The translations under genes were made by a program, and so were the position numbers. Source: Mycobacterium sp. Marseille-P9652 (GTDB lineage: Bacteria; Actinomycetota; Actinomycetes; Mycobacteriales; Mycobacteriaceae). Taken from it: a DNA stretch of 64,000 nucleotides. How positions within the stretch are numbered: the first letter of the stretch is position 1; the number at the start of each line of letters is the position of its first letter. This document shows positions 62,122 through 64,000 of this stretch, in pieces. Location of the stretch: positions 1 to 64,000 of the forward strand of contig NZ_CACRUY010000027.1 in assembly GCF_902652685.1 (NCBI RefSeq), given 5' to 3'. A model generated the notes under the pieces. The model was not told the DNA's origin and searched no databases. It saw only the letters and a program-made list of their open reading frames with translations.

Positions 62122-63386
62122 CCCCTCGAGCCGGCGAGCGGCCAGAGCAGCTGCCGTACGTACCCCTGCGGTTCCGTCGCGTCGATGCCGTACTCCGCGG
62201 GCCAGCGCCCCACCGGGAAATACAGCGTGCCGAACAGCGCGTCCAGGGCGGGGAATTCGCCGGCGTAATTGGAGTTGTAGGCCCGCGGTTCTCGGGCGTG
62301 ATGCCAGTGGTGGAACTGCGGGGTGGCGATCACCCAGCGCAGGGGACCGAACGTCAGCCGCACGTTGGCGTGGATGAAGATCGCCTGCAGGGTGAGCAGC
62401 ACGACGAATGCGCCGAGGCCCAGGCGGCCGAATCCGAGCGCGTACAGCGGCAACACCGCGGTGGAGCGCATGAATATCTGGTCGAGCGGGTGCAGGTGGC
62501 TGGCGGCCAGCCAGTCCATTTCACGGATGCTGTGGTGCACACGGTGGAAGCGCCACAACAGCGGAACCTCGTGCGCTGCACGGTGTCCCGCGTAGCTGCC
62601 GACGGTGGCGATCGCCAGCCCGGCGGCGATCTGTGCCCAGCCGGGGCTCGCGGCGATCGCCGCCCGGAAGGGCGGCGGAACGAAGGCCCGCAGCACCGTG
62701 CCGCCGACCGCCACCGCCACCACGATCCCGACATTGAGCGCGGCCCCGTTCACCAGATAGTGGACGAGGTCGGTGCGCCAGCCCGCGCGCAGGACCCGGC
62801 GCGGGTGTAGCGCGAACAATCGCTCGAGCGGAACGAAAATGACCGCCAGGACGACAATCCCGACGACGATCCCGCTGCGCACGCTGAGCGCGGCCAAAAC
62901 CAGCGCCGACGTCAGCAAAACCAGCACGGTGCCGGTGAGCGCGGGCCGCGCCGACGATCCGCTCTGCGCCGGCCGCGCCTGCGACGCCGCGCTGGGCTCC
63001 ATTGACGCTTCCGGCCTGCCCAGCCGCCCCCAGGCCGCCAGCGCGCCGCCGGCCACGACGACTCCCGCCAGACCGGCGGCCGGCCGCTGGGTGGCGAGCG
63101 CGATCGCGCCGATCAGGATCGCCGAGTGCACGGCCAGCCCCGTCACGGTCAGGCGGCGCCGGCCGGCGAGCAGTCGCGTCGCCTGCCAGCCGACCGCGGC
63201 CGCCGCGATCAGCAGGAGCAGCGTCGGCAGCCCCGCGCCGTGGCCCGGGTGCGCGCGCGCAAACCTGAGGAGAACCGTTGCGCCATAGAGGAGTCCGAGG
63301 ACTTCGAGGAAGTGCGCGGCCGCCAGCGCGGCCATCGGGGGGCCGCCGCGATGGGCGGACCCCGCACCGGTACGGGTCGTTCCCAT
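62118..63386 (-). CDS. Sterol desaturase/fatty acid hydroxylase family membrane protein
   Basis: This 422-aa polytopic protein has several N-terminal hydrophobic helices (about residues 20-180, Ala/Leu-rich). A C-terminal di-iron hydroxylase domain follows with His motifs [25 protein letters not shown] and [14 protein letters not shown]. Such enzymes hydroxylate or desaturate lipid chains. The ATG at 63386 is tentative, since a second ATG 51 bases downstream (MAALAAAHF) is equally plausible. It ends convergently with efpA. Confidence 0.85.
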   Translation of the reverse strand: MGTTRTGAGSAHRGGPPMAALAAAHFLEVLGLLYGATVLLRFARAHPGHGAGLPTLLLLIAAAAVGWQATRLLAGRRRLTVTGLAVHSAILIGAIALATQRPAAGLAGVVVAGGALAAWGRLGRPEASMEPSAASQARPAQSGSSARPALTGTVLVLLTSALVLAALSVRSGIVVGIVVLAVIFVPLERLFALHPRRVLRAGWRTDLVHYLVNGAALNVGIVVAVAVGGTVLRAFVPPPFRAAIAASPGWAQIAAGLAIATVGSYAGHRAAHEVPLLWRFHRVHHSIREMDWLAASHLHPLDQIFMRSTAVLPLYALGFGRLGLGAFVVLLTLQAIFIHANVRLTFGPLRWVIATPQFHHWHHAREPRAYNSNYAGEFPALDALFGTLYFPVGRWPAEYGIDATEPQGYVRQLLWPLAGSRG

Positions 63387-63577
63387 GAGCGGGAAGGTAG
63401 CTCTCGGGGCTGAGGAGAACCTGAGCCGAAGCGCAGAAGTTGAAACGGCCCGCCGAGACTGCGGCCAGTGCACCGATCCTGCGCTCAGCTCGTGTCTGGC
63501 GGCCGAATCGCGACCTGTGTTCAGGCTCGAGACGCTCATCGCAGGCTCGGTGCCCGCGCCGAGCAGGCTGGCCTATG

Positions 63578-63622
63578 GCGGCGAGCCGCCGCGCCCGCCT
63601 CCGCCGCGCTCGCGCTCGCCGC
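63578..63622. repeat. Diverged 45-bp interspersed element before proS
   Basis: This copy matches the consensus at 38 of 45 positions. It begins GCGGCGA and ends TCGCCGC: the second base is C instead of T, and its partner is G instead of A, so the end pairing is retained. It lies 14 bases upstream of the proS start, in the 250-bp gap after the sterol-desaturase-family gene. Confidence 0.75.
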
Positions 63623-63636
63623 TAGGCTGGCCCGCT

Positions 63637-64000
63637 GTGATCACCCGGATGTCCCAGCTCTTCCTGCGCACCCTGCGTGACGACCCCGCCGACGCCGAAG
63701 TGCCCAGCCACAAACTGCTGATTCGCGCGGGCTACGTCAGGCCGGTCGCGCCCGGGCTCTACAGCTGGCTGCCGCTGGGGCTGCGGGTGCTGCGCAGAAT
63801 CGAAGCCATCGTCCGCGACGAGATGAACGCGATCGGGGGCCAGGAGATCCTGTTCCCGGCCCTGCTGCCGCGCGCGCCGTACGAGACGACGAACCGGTGG
63901 ACCGAATACGGCGACGGCGTCTTCCGCCTGCAGGACCGCCGCGGCAACGACTACCTGCTGGGCCCCACGCACGAGGAACTGTTCACCCTGACCGTCAAGG
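63637..64000 (+). CDS. proS: Prolyl-tRNA synthetase (3'-truncated by the window)
   Basis: The first 121 codons are visible, starting at a GTG ([20 protein letters not shown]). They contain the class II tRNA synthetase motif 1 region ([20 protein letters not shown]) and [16 protein letters not shown], then the start of motif 2 ([16 protein letters not shown]). M. tuberculosis proS (Rv2845c) follows efpA likewise (recalled). The remainder lies beyond position 64000. Confidence 0.95.
   Translation, partial: MITRMSQLFLRTLRDDPADAEVPSHKLLIRAGYVRPVAPGLYSWLPLGLRVLRRIEAIVRDEMNAIGGQEILFPALLPRAPYETTNRWTEYGDGVFRLQDRRGNDYLLGPTHEELFTLTVK

Overview
This window is a high-GC chromosomal segment of a slow-growing Mycobacterium, most like the M. 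avium complex. The evidence is the mycobacterial gene order (from memory it follows M. tuberculosis Rv2891 to Rv2845c in reverse), a PPE protein, a PecA-type aspartic protease domain, a WhiB protein, mycothione reductase, EfpA and a DUF1942/MPT63-like secreted protein. No rRNA, tRNA, CRISPR array or insertion sequence was recognised. Gene names given by comparison with M. tuberculosis rest on recalled protein sequences and synteny, not on a search.

Layout. 1-2242: end of a PecA-like protease, a DUF4239 membrane protein and an M23 peptidase. 2505-5614: rpsB-tsf-amiC. 5616-11085: an accessory stretch with a MarR regulator, ChaB and DUF2795 proteins, a reductase, an MPT63-like secreted protein, an acyltransferase, an orphan GlnR-like regulator, a 40-bp palindromic tandem repeat and a CsbD protein. 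11372-19100: pyrH-frr-cdsA-rlmN, then dxr-rip1-ispG; the mpt53/mpt70/mpt83/dipZ genes that M. tuberculosis carries between rlmN and dxr are absent. 19155-25784: a GNAT enzyme, a penicillin-binding lipoprotein, a DUF1707 protein, mapB, cobQ and an alpha/beta-hydrolase-like protein. 25808-30213: a compact operon for gamma-glutamyl-polyamine type catabolism (glnA4, glutamine amidotransferase, aldehyde dehydrogenase, SDR). 30195-31118: a short PPE gene.

The most notable block is 32356-49368, a leftward locus for a high-affinity [NiFe]-hydrogenase of the group 1h (Hhy) type. Read in the direction of transcription it is nicT, hypA, hypB, hhyS, hhyL, a NifU/Rieske-like protein, DUF5947, DUF6084, a 449-aa protein of unknown function, a 39-aa membrane miniprotein, a maturation protease, hypC2, hypF, a SIS-HypC fusion, a SIS protein, hypE, hypC, hypD and DUF6390. 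Two 17-bp palindromes of the form TGCAA-N5-TTGCA, matching the recalled Streptomyces Nur (nickel-Fur) box, lie upstream of nicT and upstream of hhyS. A Fur-family gene and a WhiB4-like gene sit immediately beyond nicT. This suggests a nickel- and redox-tuned system for oxidising trace hydrogen. M. tuberculosis keeps nicT at this position but lacks the hydrogenase.

The right end (50706-64000) holds mtr, an alpha/beta hydrolase, mqo and a GNAT gene, then a chelatase-cobO-cobB-cysG cobalamin/siroheme run, efpA, a sterol-desaturase-family membrane protein and the start of proS. A 45-bp element with complementary ends recurs six times at four loci, and paired substitutions keep its ends complementary.
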